Source: Bacteroidaceae bacterium (GTDB taxonomy: Bacteria > Bacteroidota > Bacteroidia > Bacteroidales > Bacteroidaceae). From it: a stretch of 64,000 bases of DNA. Under the pieces are notes generated by a model. That model was not told the origin of the DNA. It ran no database searches and worked only from the letters and a program-made list of their open reading frames with translations. The translations under genes were made by a program, and so were the position numbers. Shown one piece after another: positions 50,450-59,853 of the stretch. The stretch lies in assembly GCA_017466325.1 (NCBI GenBank), contig JAFTUK010000037.1, positions 42,374 through 106,373 on the forward strand, written 5' to 3'. Each line of letters begins with the position of its first letter. The stretch's first letter is position 1.

Positions 50450-51948
50450 ACCTGTGGGTGGCATTGTGTTTCACCTATTTTGTGGGAAATGCAATGGCTG
50501 TGAGTCATACACCGTGCGCGGGAGTCGTATTGCACGTAGGCGCATGGATGGGTCTCTATATGCTGTTGTGTTGCGCGCCACTCGCACGCATCCCTCACAA
50601 GGTATGGGCATACCTCTGTGCCGCCTTGGGGTGTATACAGGCGGGACTAGGGCTGATGCAGCTTATGGGGTTCCAGCCTTCTGGGCATCACCTGTATGCC
50701 ATGACGGGCAGCTTCTTCAATCCCGCACCCTTCGGGGCTTTTCTGGCCGTGATGGTGTCGGTGGTAATGGCCACATACAAGCAGGAAGGAGGCAAAGTCC
50801 TTGGTGCAATGGCTATGGCCCTGCTCATCGTATTGCCGGCAGCATGGAGCAGGGCTGCTCTGCTGTCCTGTGCCGTATGCCTAGCTGTGCTGTATCGGAC
50901 CTATATAATAAGGTATTGGAAGACGGTGGCGGCTGTGGCCCTGACCGCCATGGTGGTGTTCTATTTTCTAAAACGTGGTTCGGCCGACAGCCGTGCGTTG
51001 ATGTTTGTGGTTTCGGTCCACTCTTGGATGAAACATTTCTGGCTGGGTACCGGCGTGGGAGGATACTTGCATGCTTTAGGAGAAGGTCAGGCCGAGTACT
51101 TCGCAGCGCATCCTGCCTCCACATTCATCCCAAGTGTGGGCGTAGCCGACATGCCTTTCTGCGAACCCATACGGTTGGCTGTGGAATTAGGAACCGTAGG
51201 ATTGGTCTTAGTGGCAATCGTCTTGGTATTGACGGCATGGAGATTGTGGAGGGCCCGGCATCCGTTGTTCTACGGATTGTTAGCTCTGTTGGTGTTCTCC
51301 CTGTTCTCTTATCCGTTCAATATTCCCGTGTTCGGGGCAATCCTGGCCGTAATTGTGGCCACGGCTGCCAATATGGGTGAGGAGAAATGTGTAAGTGCAG
51401 GTAAGGTGTGCTCCTTCATCGGGGCTACGGCACTGGGCGTCACTGTCTACGCTCTACTCTTGCCAAGGATCGAGGCAAAGAAGGAGCATGAACTCTTTTC
51501 CTATCTGAAAGATGAGGCTTTCATCAAAGACTACTACGAACTGTTGCCAAAGTTGAATGACAATCCCAAGTTCCTGTTCAACTTCGGCTCGCTGCTGCGT
51601 GATGCCGGCAGATATAATGACAGCAACGCCATGCTGCGCCAAGGAACCTTGTTGAGTGCTGACCCCATGTTCCACATCCTGATGGGGCGTAATTACGAAG
51701 ACATGCAAGAGTACGGGACTGCCGATTCTCTGTACAGCCACGCCTTCCACATGGTGCCCAACCGCGTCTATCCACTTTATCGCCGTATGAAGCTGTACGA
51801 AACAATGAAGGACAGCACAAGGATGTTGGACATGGCCAAAAGAATCACATACTTCAAGGTGAAGGTGGAATCGCCCGCTACGCGGGATATAAAGAAAGAG
51901 GCGGAGGAGATGATAACGACATTAACCAATCATACATTCACAAGATAA
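50422..51948 (+). CDS. O-antigen-ligase-like polytopic membrane protein with C-terminal TPR
   Basis: The 508-residue protein has about 10 hydrophobic spans up to residue 355 and a soluble C-terminal region (about 365-508) that looks like TPR helices (FLFNFGSLLRDAGRYNDSNAML). The membrane part resembles the O-antigen ligase/polymerase (Wzy/WaaL) family, with a periplasmic loop containing WMKHFWLGTGVGGY. Such proteins link carbohydrates to lipids or proteins. In this cluster it might attach glycans to peptides or lipoproteins; that is inference. Its start lies inside the signal peptidase gene, so the two are coupled. Confidence 0.68.
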   Translation: MGQGMFTKIDLWVALCFTYFVGNAMAVSHTPCAGVVLHVGAWMGLYMLLCCAPLARIPHKVWAYLCAALGCIQAGLGLMQLMGFQPSGHHLYAMTGSFFNPAPFGAFLAVMVSVVMATYKQEGGKVLGAMAMALLIVLPAAWSRAALLSCAVCLAVLYRTYIIRYWKTVAAVALTAMVVFYFLKRGSADSRALMFVVSVHSWMKHFWLGTGVGGYLHALGEGQAEYFAAHPASTFIPSVGVADMPFCEPIRLAVELGTVGLVLVAIVLVLTAWRLWRARHPLFYGLLALLVFSLFSYPFNIPVFGAILAVIVATAANMGEEKCVSAGKVCSFIGATALGVTVYALLLPRIEAKKEHELFSYLKDEAFIKDYYELLPKLNDNPKFLFNFGSLLRDAGRYNDSNAMLRQGTLLSADPMFHILMGRNYEDMQEYGTADSLYSHAFHMVPNRVYPLYRRMKLYETMKDSTRMLDMAKRITYFKVKVESPATRDIKKEAEEMITTLTNHTFTR

Positions 51949-51956
51949 TCCTTAAT

Positions 51957-52418
51957 ATGAATATACAAAAGCCAGACATCCATATATTAGTGACCTACTG
52001 CCTGGGCGGTGTCTTCATTCTGTCCGCCGTGACCAAGGCCGTGGGTCTACCTGTGTTCGCCGATGAGATGAGGTTGTATCTTGACATCTATTTTGGCGGT
52101 TGGTTGCGTGATGCGAGTCTGTTTCTTGCCGGTATGGTATGCCTGGCAGAACTGCTCATCGGCATTGCCTACCTGATTCATTCACTGCGTTGTTATGCCA
52201 ACATGGCGGCCTTCCTTGTTCTGATGTTCTTTGTCTGGCTGACCGGTGACAATTATTTTAATCCCTCCCCTCTCGGTCAAATCGAGTCTTGCGGATGCTT
52301 TGGAGAACTCATACACTTTACGCCTTTAGGCTCATTCCTCAAATCCTTGGTGCTTTGGGGAGTGGTAGTGATAATAATGATATACTTGCTTAAAAAGAAG
52401 CGATATAGATATAAATAA
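51957..52418 (+). CDS. MauE/DoxX-type redox-associated membrane protein
   Basis: The 153-residue protein has four transmembrane spans and the motif SCGCFGE on an extracytoplasmic loop, as in MauE-related proteins that transfer reducing equivalents for disulfide formation or maturation of cysteine-rich proteins. It follows the ligase-like gene after 8 bp. Together with the thioredoxin-like lipoprotein it suggests a redox route for the Cys-rich peptides. Confidence 0.75.
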   Translation: MNIQKPDIHILVTYCLGGVFILSAVTKAVGLPVFADEMRLYLDIYFGGWLRDASLFLAGMVCLAELLIGIAYLIHSLRCYANMAAFLVLMFFVWLTGDNYFNPSPLGQIESCGCFGELIHFTPLGSFLKSLVLWGVVVIIMIYLLKKKRYRYK

Positions 52419-52597
52419 AGTACTATTCAATAAGAAAGGAGGTGTATCTCGCTGTTTAGGATAAAACTAATCTATTTAACATATCAGCCTTTACTTTAGA
52501 ATACTATAGTGGTATCGGCAATGGGAATGATGTCTTACCAATCAAATAAATAGACATCTATAGTAATACTTACTCATACAGACAATTAAAAAACATT

Positions 52598-52894
52598 ATG
52601 AAAAAGAAAAAAGTCGTGTTAGCATGTATCGCAGTAACGACTGCAATGCTGGCAGAAACCAATTTATTTAACGTACATTCAAAAGAGACACCTAATCTGC
52701 TATTACAAAATATAGAAGCATTAGCAGATAATGATACGGGACAAAGTGACAAAAGATATGTGGCAAGACAGTGTGAGAAAACGAAATACACATACGATAA
52801 AGAAGGTAGGTTAATAGAAACAACTACTTACTCAACATATTGTTGCGAAACTTGCACTGTCGGATTACCTACATGTGATTACTCTCTATGCTAA
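52598..52894 (+). CDS. NVEALA-type secreted peptide 3
   Basis: The 98-residue product has the leader pattern KVVLACIAVTTAMLA and motif LLLQNIEALA. The remaining 58 residues are unrelated to peptides 1 and 2 and hold six Cys (including YCCETC) with a Thr/Tyr-rich stretch. A terminator follows directly. It is 180 bp after the redox membrane protein gene and 92 bp before propeller 3. Confidence 0.75.
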   Translation: MKKKKVVLACIAVTTAMLAETNLFNVHSKETPNLLLQNIEALADNDTGQSDKRYVARQCEKTKYTYDKEGRLIETTTYSTYCCETCTVGLPTCDYSLC

Positions 52895-52927
52895 GAGTCT
52901 GTTATACGTGTGACATAAAATGTATTA

Positions 52928-52967
52928 GTAGTGTGCTAAATCGTAGCACACTACATTTGCATTTTTT
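52928..52967 (+). terminator. Terminator after peptide gene 3
   Basis: A perfect 11-bp stem GTAGTGTGCTA (52928-52938) / TAGCACACTAC (52944-52954) with a 5-nt loop is followed by a T6 run. Termination here would give a short, abundant peptide mRNA separate from propeller 3. Confidence 0.8.
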
Positions 52968-52985
52968 AACCAAAAACGAACTAAA

Positions 52986-54113
52986 ATGAAAAAGTACTTG
53001 ATTGCGATTGTAACTATAAGCATGTTACTCACTGCATGTAGAAAGGAAAATAAGTTGCTAGAGGCTCAAATTACCATTCCTGTAGCGATGGAGCAGTTCC
53101 AAAAGGATTATCCTTTCGCAGAGAAATTTCACTATTCCAAGTTAATACCTTTGGAAACAACGGAGCAATGCAGAATAGGCGACATACAAAGGGTGTTCTC
53201 AGTTGATTCGTCTTTCGTTGTATGGGATGGTAAGAAAGTTGCGCTATTCGACTCGGACGGATCGTATATATCCAACGTCGGACATCAAGGAAGGGCTTCC
53301 AATGAATACATGCGAATTTCTGATGTTAATGTAGATTATAATACCAAGGAAATATATTTGCTGGATAACTCATCACTAAAGATATTGGTATATGGTATTC
53401 GTGGAGATTTCAAAAGGAGAATCTCCATGAAAAACTATGCTACCGGCTTCTTACTTACACATAATCAACTTTGGTTGGAGAATTACGCGTTGGACGGAGC
53501 TGGCAAGATGCTTTTATGTACAGATATCAATACAAATGAAATCCAACAGGGATATTTCCCATTCCTTGATGGGGAAAAAATGCCGATACGTAAAGAAAAG
53601 TCATTTTTTTGGGGTGATAGTGTAGCGTTGTTTGCATCGTCGTATATGAATACAATATATAAGATAGCCGGCGATGAGATTACTCCTTATGTAAAAATTA
53701 ACTTCCTGGACAATAAGGCAGACGAGAGCAACGATATGACAAAAACTAAGTTTTTCCAGAAGATTGCAGAGGAGAACTATATAGGCTACGTAAAGGATGT
53801 CTATCAAGTAAATTCTTACTTGTTCTTTTCTTTTAACAGGAACAATGCGGGCGACACAAGCAGCGAATTTCATGTTTGTTACAATATGGACAGCCGGGAT
53901 GTGGATATATATGATTTCTCTTTACTTCATGATTCCCGTATTCCTGTGTCTCCGTCAAGTAACATAATAGGGGTTTATGGGGATGGAGTGATATTCAGTC
54001 TGGACATTTCCGCTTTACCCGATTTTCTCTTGAAGAAATTAAAGGAGAATACAGGTCTGGAAAATTTGAACAATAGTTCAAATCCAATACTAATACTATA
54101 TGATGTAGATTGA
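52986..54113 (+). CDS. 6-bladed beta-propeller lipoprotein 3
   Basis: The 375-residue protein has a lipobox near LTAC at the start and propeller motifs VALFDSDGSYISNVGHQGRASNEYM and ILVYGIRGDFKRR. It is paired with peptide gene 3, giving the same peptide-plus-propeller arrangement as the other two sets. Function is unknown. Confidence 0.75.
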   Translation: MKKYLIAIVTISMLLTACRKENKLLEAQITIPVAMEQFQKDYPFAEKFHYSKLIPLETTEQCRIGDIQRVFSVDSSFVVWDGKKVALFDSDGSYISNVGHQGRASNEYMRISDVNVDYNTKEIYLLDNSSLKILVYGIRGDFKRRISMKNYATGFLLTHNQLWLENYALDGAGKMLLCTDINTNEIQQGYFPFLDGEKMPIRKEKSFFWGDSVALFASSYMNTIYKIAGDEITPYVKINFLDNKADESNDMTKTKFFQKIAEENYIGYVKDVYQVNSYLFFSFNRNNAGDTSSEFHVCYNMDSRDVDIYDFSLLHDSRIPVSPSSNIIGVYGDGVIFSLDISALPDFLLKKLKENTGLENLNNSSNPILILYDVD

Positions 54114-54158
54114 GACCAAACTGTTTCCATCTGATATAACAATCGTTTCCCCATACTA

Positions 54159-55625
54159 ATGCGCAAAACCATCTTATTCATTGTCACCTTTATTCTGGCG
54201 ATGCCCTCGCGTGCCAGCATCTATATGTCGCTCTCCGAAGCCATCCGCCTGGCGCAGGAGCATTCGCTGGAGGCCCAAATGGCGCGGTTCTCCTTCCTGG
54301 CCAGCTACTGGACGTACCGTTCCTACCGTGCCGAGCTGCTGCCTTCGGCCTCGCTGTCGGGTTCCCTGCTGAACTACGACCGCTCGGTCACCAGCGTGCG
54401 CAACTACGACGACGGACGCATCAACTACGTGGAGAACAACTCGCTGAGCAACTCGCTCACGCTGTCGGTCAGCCAGAACATCGTGCCCACGGGCGGCACG
54501 GTGTCGCTGCAGTCCTATCTCTATCATCTGGAGCAGTTCAACTACGACCTGCGTACCTTCAACACCCAGCCCCTGCGCCTGATTTACGACCAGCCCCTGC
54601 GGGCGTTCAACTCCCTGAAGTGGCGTGGCAAGTCGGAACCGGTGGCCTATGAGCGTGCCAAGCGGCAGTACCTGGAGACCATGCAGAACATCGCCGTGAC
54701 AGTGACGAGCCATTACTTCTCCGTACTGTCCGCCCAGTCCGACTACAGGCAGTCCGTGGCCACCGCAGAGGAGCGCAGTCGCCTCTACGAGCAGACGAAG
54801 AAGCGTTTCGCCCTGGGCACCGTGCCGAAGAGCGACCTGCTGCAGCTGGAACTGTCGGCCATCAACGCCCGCGTGTCCGTGAAGCGCGACCGCCTCTCGC
54901 TGGACGACGCACGCTTCATGCTGTTCACCTACCTGCAGGCCGTGAAGTGGGACGATGTGGAGCTGCTGGCCCCCGACGACATTCCCGACATGGTTCTGGA
55001 CGGGGACGAGGTGATGCAGCGTGCCATGACGGCCTCTACCCATCCGATGACACAGAAGCTCTCGCTGATCGAGTCGCAGCGGAGCCTGGCACAGGCCAAG
55101 GCGCAGCGCGGCATCCGGCTGGCCATCCACAGCGAACTGGGACTGCGCAACACGGCCGACCGCATCGGCGACGCCTACAGCCGCCTGCAGGACAACGAGG
55201 TCGTGGGCCTCACCCTCTCGCTGCCCGTCTTCGACTGGGGCGTGAGCAAGGGGCGCGTGCGCATCGCCAAGGCCAACCTGGACGTGGTGAAGACGCAGAT
55301 CGAGCATAACGACATCGAATATGAGCAGACCATCAAGAAGCTGGTGATGCAGTTCAACCTGCAATACGAGCAGTGCCGCGACGCCGCCCGTGCCGAGGAG
55401 ATAGCCGACGAGCGGTATGCGCTCAGCGTGCAGCGCTTCGAGGCCGGCAGCATCAGCGTGACCGAGTTGAACACGGCGCAGCAGGAGAAGGAGTCGGCGC
55501 GTGCGCAATACATCAGCCAGCTGCGAACATATTGGAGTAACTACTACAACATACAACGCCATACGCTTTGGGATTACGTGAATAATCATGAAATAACAAC
55601 CGATTTTGATAAATTAACAAAATGA
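54159..55625 (+). CDS. TolC-family outer-membrane protein 2
   Basis: The 488-residue protein has a signal peptide (residues 1-20) and the two-repeat OEP pattern. The second-half motif RFEAGSISVTELNTAQQEKESAR is typical. It is markedly GC-rich, unlike the propeller gene before it and the adaptor gene after it, although both ends of the gene drift back to AT-rich. Its last codons overlap the adaptor start (ATGA). It would be the outer-membrane channel of the RND exporter that follows. Confidence 0.88.
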   Translation: MRKTILFIVTFILAMPSRASIYMSLSEAIRLAQEHSLEAQMARFSFLASYWTYRSYRAELLPSASLSGSLLNYDRSVTSVRNYDDGRINYVENNSLSNSLTLSVSQNIVPTGGTVSLQSYLYHLEQFNYDLRTFNTQPLRLIYDQPLRAFNSLKWRGKSEPVAYERAKRQYLETMQNIAVTVTSHYFSVLSAQSDYRQSVATAEERSRLYEQTKKRFALGTVPKSDLLQLELSAINARVSVKRDRLSLDDARFMLFTYLQAVKWDDVELLAPDDIPDMVLDGDEVMQRAMTASTHPMTQKLSLIESQRSLAQAKAQRGIRLAIHSELGLRNTADRIGDAYSRLQDNEVVGLTLSLPVFDWGVSKGRVRIAKANLDVVKTQIEHNDIEYEQTIKKLVMQFNLQYEQCRDAARAEEIADERYALSVQRFEAGSISVTELNTAQQEKESARAQYISQLRTYWSNYYNIQRHTLWDYVNNHEITTDFDKLTK

Positions 55626-56707
55626 GACACTTTTCAGCCATAGTGGCAACTCTTATTCTATTTACTGCTTGCGACAAATCCAATGAAATTAAAGAGGATG
55701 ACCGTATTAAGCGTGGGCAGGTAGAACTGACCGAGAACTACGTAGACACCATGACGCTATGCTTAACGGACTTCCAGCGCGAGGTTGTATGTAATGGTCA
55801 TTTGTACGCTAAAATAAAAACACAATTGGTTCCGCGTCACACAGATGCTATCACATCTATCAACGTGCGCGAAGGGGAATGGGTAGAGAAAGGTACACTG
55901 CTGGCTGTAACAGATGAAATGCAATATACCCGTGAGGTAGAGCGTGCAGAACGTGATGTAGAGAAAACACGTGTGGATCTGGCAGACAAACTGATTACAA
56001 TGGGTTATAATGTGGATACTGACTTGACACCACAGGGTGATATTCCTGATGATATTCTTCGCCGTGCAGAGATAATATCAGGGCACTATGCAGCACGTTA
56101 CCAATTACAAACTGCACGTCAGAATCTGGATGATTGCCGGTTGAGAGCTCCTGCTACGGGGCGCATAGCGGATATCACAGCGCAACTACACCAACGTGCT
56201 GATAAATTCTGCTATATAATAGATGATACGGAGTTTGATGTGAAATTCAGTGTATTGGAAGCCGAGTTGGCAATGATACATAAAGGGCAGCGCGTGAAGG
56301 TCAGTCCATTTACAGACGATAGTCTGGTAGTAGTCGGACGTATTGTGAGTATCAACCCATCCGTAAACGAAAATGGAATGATAAAAGTGACAGCTAGAGT
56401 GAACGGCAGAGCAGGATTGTTAGATGGTATGAATGTGCGCGTGGTAGTGGAACGCAATGTCCCTCGCATGTTTGTTGTGCCAAAGGATGCTGTTGTAGAG
56501 CGCGATGGATATAATGTTATTTTCCTTTATAATAAGGGCTACGCTAGCTGGACCTATGTAGATATATTACATAGTAATATCAATAGCCATGCTATCACGG
56601 GATGCTCCAGAAAGGACACCAAGCTCCATGAAGGGGATATTGTTATAACAAGCGGTAATATGAACCTTGCTGATGACACGAAGGTGGAACTGAAACATAA
56701 AAGTTAG
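55622..56707 (+). CDS. HlyD/AcrA-type periplasmic adaptor lipoprotein
   Basis: The 361-residue protein has a lipobox FTAC at Cys16 and the adaptor layout: lipoyl (TSINVREGEWVEKGTLLAV), an alpha-hairpin (about residues 95-150), a second lipoyl (CRLRAPATGRIADITAQ) and beta-barrel domains. It overlaps the TolC stop by ATGA. A 116-bp gap separates it from the first RND pump gene. It probably couples both pump subunits to the TolC channel. Confidence 0.85.
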   Translation: MRHFSAIVATLILFTACDKSNEIKEDDRIKRGQVELTENYVDTMTLCLTDFQREVVCNGHLYAKIKTQLVPRHTDAITSINVREGEWVEKGTLLAVTDEMQYTREVERAERDVEKTRVDLADKLITMGYNVDTDLTPQGDIPDDILRRAEIISGHYAARYQLQTARQNLDDCRLRAPATGRIADITAQLHQRADKFCYIIDDTEFDVKFSVLEAELAMIHKGQRVKVSPFTDDSLVVVGRIVSINPSVNENGMIKVTARVNGRAGLLDGMNVRVVVERNVPRMFVVPKDAVVERDGYNVIFLYNKGYASWTYVDILHSNINSHAITGCSRKDTKLHEGDIVITSGNMNLADDTKVELKHKS

Positions 56708-56823
56708 TTTAGAGGCACCGACACAAAGGCTTCTTCTTGTTTTCAAGACACTTCGTTATTAAAAAGTATTAAGTTTATTATTGGCGCATCAAAACAACGG
56801 ACTCGATTTAACTTCCCTAAATT

Positions 56824-59800
56824 ATGCTTAAAAAGCTTATACTACGTCCCATTGCCGTAAGCATGTTTGTATTGGCATTGGCAATCATTGGCGTTTTGTC
56901 TTCACGTCAGTTGCCCGTATCGCTAATGCCAGACATTGACATACCGCAGATAACTGTCCACGCATCATATCCTGGAGCATCTGTGCGTCAAGTGGAAAAT
57001 AAGGTGACTGGACCATTACGAGGCCAACTTGCACAAGTACCAGGACTGAAATCTCTAGATAGTGAAAGTCGCATGGACGCCTCTACAATAAAACTGACCT
57101 TCGAACCTGGGAGCGACATGGATCTTTTGTTTATTGAAGTGGGTGAAAAGATAGACCGAACCATGTCGTGGCTACCTAAAGAAATAGAACGTCCTAAGGT
57201 TGTGAAGGCTAGTTCCATGGATATCCCAGCCTTCTTCCTGGACATCTCGCTGAAAGATAGCACAGCAGGTAAGGAGCGTTTTGTGCAACTATCACAATTT
57301 GCACAGAGTGTAGTTCGTAAACGCATAGAGCAATTACCACAGACAGCAATGGTTGACGTGAGCGGTACAGAAGGTGCTGAGATTGTGTTAATACCACGCC
57401 CTGAACGCATGGATGCTCTTGGAATCACTCCTCAGCATATAGAGCGATCCATTAAAGCGCATGACATCACACTGACATCGCTAAGCATAGTGGATGGCAT
57501 ATACCGATATAACATACACTTCGATGCCACATTGCTGACTGACGATGATATTCGGGATATTGTTCTCAGTCACGACAACCGTCTATTGCGTTTAGGGGAC
57601 ATATGTGAGGTGAAGTTCCGTTCTTCTAATAGTACTGGCGGTCTGATACGTCATAACGGACGTCGTGCTGTGACAATGGCTGTTGTTAAACAACCACAAG
57701 CAAAAATGGAGGAGCTGCAAGCAAGCATTGATACACTCGTAGTTGACTTAAGCATGGAGTTTCCAGACATTGCTTTTGATCTTACCCGTGACCAAACGCA
57801 ACTCTTGACATATTCCATGGACAACCTGAAAGAAAACTTCGTCCTGGGAGCATTATTGGCATGTCTTGTGCTATTCGTGTTTATGCGCAGTGTAAGGTTG
57901 CCGTTACTTATAATCATTAGCATACCATTGTCACTTATACTGACTCTGCTGTCATTTTACATTATAAATATATCGCTCAATGTTATCAGCTTGTCTGGTC
58001 TAATATTGGGCGTAGGCATGATTGTGGATAATTCCATTATTGTGATAGATAACATACGTCAACGTTTGCAATGCGAAGAATTAGATACTGCTGTGGTAAA
58101 GGGGGCCAAGGAGGTATTCATGCCAATGTTGTCATCGGTACTAACCACCTGCTCGGTGTTCATTCCGCTGATATTTCTTAATGGAACAGCAGGTGAACTG
58201 TTTTACGACCAAGCCATTGCTGTCACAATAGCCCTATTTTCGTCTTTGCTAGTAGCTGTCATTGTGATACCTGTATACTTTAGGCTCTTCTTTAAGAAAG
58301 CGGTGATAAGTGAACACAAGGGTACTGATGTATTTGTGTCGCTCTATTCCGTTATGCTAAAGTTCACCTTCCGGCACGCAAGGATGATGATTTCCGTTTT
58401 CCTCATTGCTGTGATTAGTTCGGTATTTCTGTTTATGGCATTACGTAAAGAGCAATTACCCGACATGCCACATGAGGACACAATGATGACCATCGATTGG
58501 AACTTAGGTATCTCAGAACAGGAGAATGACCGACGTGTCCTAGAACTGCTTGCTACTTTGGACAGTACCTTGCAGACCAGTACAGCCATGGTGGGCGCAC
58601 AGACATTCCTGCTTTCACATACAAAGGATATTACGGCCACAGAGGCTGTTGTGTATATGAAGTTTAGTGATGAGAAAGAACGCTTGAAGGCAGAACAACA
58701 CTTAACGAAGACATTGGCAGAACAATACCCACGTGCGCAAGTGAAATATGAAACTGTGGGAAGCCTTTTGGACGTAATATTTCGTTCGGATGAAAGCCGT
58801 CTAACCATCCAATTACAGAACAACAGCGGTGGCAGACCATCTGTGAAACAAGCACGGTGCTTCATTGACTCGTTACACCAAGCGTTCCCGCTCCTTACGG
58901 TCCAACCTGTAGTTGCAGACAAGACCATTGAATACAAGGGGCGTCTTGAGCGTATGGCTGTGTATGGTGTTACTTACGATAATCTGCTTCAAGAGCTACG
59001 CAAAAAGGTGGGACAGCGTCGTGTATTTAGTATCAGCGACGGTTCTGCTATGGTACCAGTAGTAATCAATGATGAGATACCCGACAAAAGTGTTGTGCTG
59101 GCTTCTACGATAACTGTCGGTGGTACATCCATTCCACTGCATCTCCTTGTAAAAACAGGCGAAGGCGAGGATTTCAAGCGATTGAACTCTGGACAGTCTG
59201 GTGAATATTATCCTATTCACCTGGATTGCGACGACAAAACAGCACATGAGGTTATGAACTGGGTACAAGAGTTTATGGCTCGTGATAAGATACAAGAAGA
59301 GCCTTTGGGGTTACAAGCCTCGTTTACCGGCGACTATTTTAGTAGCCGTCAATTGGTGAGTGAACTGCTTATTGTCCTCTCTGTGGCATTAGCATTGCTG
59401 TACTTCATTTTGGGTGCACAGTTTGAAAGTCTGATACAGCCATTCATTATCCTAAGCGAGATGGTGTTGGATGTTGCATTGGTTTTCCTTGTTTTGTGGT
59501 TAATGAACGAATCTCTAAATATTATGTCCATGATAGGAATAGTGGTTATGGCTGGTATTGTCATCAACGACTCAATCCTAAAGGTGGATACCATTAATCG
59601 TCTGCGTCGCAGTGGTATGTCTACGCTAACGGCTATCATTAAAGCAGGTCATAAACGTCTGCGTCCTATCGTAATGACATCACTGACTACTATTTTGGCT
59701 ATTCTGCCATTGCTCTCTCGTGCTGACATGGGCAGTGCCTTGCAATATCCGCTTTCACTCACCTTGGTTGTGGGCATGATCATTGGCACTATGGTAAGCT

Positions 59801-59844
59801 TATTTTTTGTACCACTGGTATATTATATAATTTACAAAAAGTGA
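56824..59844 (+). CDS. RND-family efflux pump subunit 1 (AcrB/MdtB-like)
   Basis: The 1006-residue protein has the RND duplicated topology: 12 membrane spans in two halves and two large periplasmic loops, starting with LLKKLILRPIAVSMFVLALA-like RND sequence. In TM4 the proton-relay pair is GMIVDNSIIVIDN, so the first Asp is kept and the second is Asn. The domains match the hydrophobe-amphiphile group. It would be paired with the second RND gene. Confidence 0.85.
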   Translation: MLKKLILRPIAVSMFVLALAIIGVLSSRQLPVSLMPDIDIPQITVHASYPGASVRQVENKVTGPLRGQLAQVPGLKSLDSESRMDASTIKLTFEPGSDMDLLFIEVGEKIDRTMSWLPKEIERPKVVKASSMDIPAFFLDISLKDSTAGKERFVQLSQFAQSVVRKRIEQLPQTAMVDVSGTEGAEIVLIPRPERMDALGITPQHIERSIKAHDITLTSLSIVDGIYRYNIHFDATLLTDDDIRDIVLSHDNRLLRLGDICEVKFRSSNSTGGLIRHNGRRAVTMAVVKQPQAKMEELQASIDTLVVDLSMEFPDIAFDLTRDQTQLLTYSMDNLKENFVLGALLACLVLFVFMRSVRLPLLIIISIPLSLILTLLSFYIINISLNVISLSGLILGVGMIVDNSIIVIDNIRQRLQCEELDTAVVKGAKEVFMPMLSSVLTTCSVFIPLIFLNGTAGELFYDQAIAVTIALFSSLLVAVIVIPVYFRLFFKKAVISEHKGTDVFVSLYSVMLKFTFRHARMMISVFLIAVISSVFLFMALRKEQLPDMPHEDTMMTIDWNLGISEQENDRRVLELLATLDSTLQTSTAMVGAQTFLLSHTKDITATEAVVYMKFSDEKERLKAEQHLTKTLAEQYPRAQVKYETVGSLLDVIFRSDESRLTIQLQNNSGGRPSVKQARCFIDSLHQAFPLLTVQPVVADKTIEYKGRLERMAVYGVTYDNLLQELRKKVGQRRVFSISDGSAMVPVVINDEIPDKSVVLASTITVGGTSIPLHLLVKTGEGEDFKRLNSGQSGEYYPIHLDCDDKTAHEVMNWVQEFMARDKIQEEPLGLQASFTGDYFSSRQLVSELLIVLSVALALLYFILGAQFESLIQPFIILSEMVLDVALVFLVLWLMNESLNIMSMIGIVVMAGIVINDSILKVDTINRLRRSGMSTLTAIIKAGHKRLRPIVMTSLTTILAILPLLSRADMGSALQYPLSLTLVVGMIIGTMVSLFFVPLVYYIIYKK

Positions 59845-59853
59845 TATTGCCTG

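Noticed and set aside
54174-55589. 471-codon minus-strand ORF opposite the second TolC gene
   Set aside because: Same reason: the plus frame is a clear TolC protein and the gene is very GC-rich.
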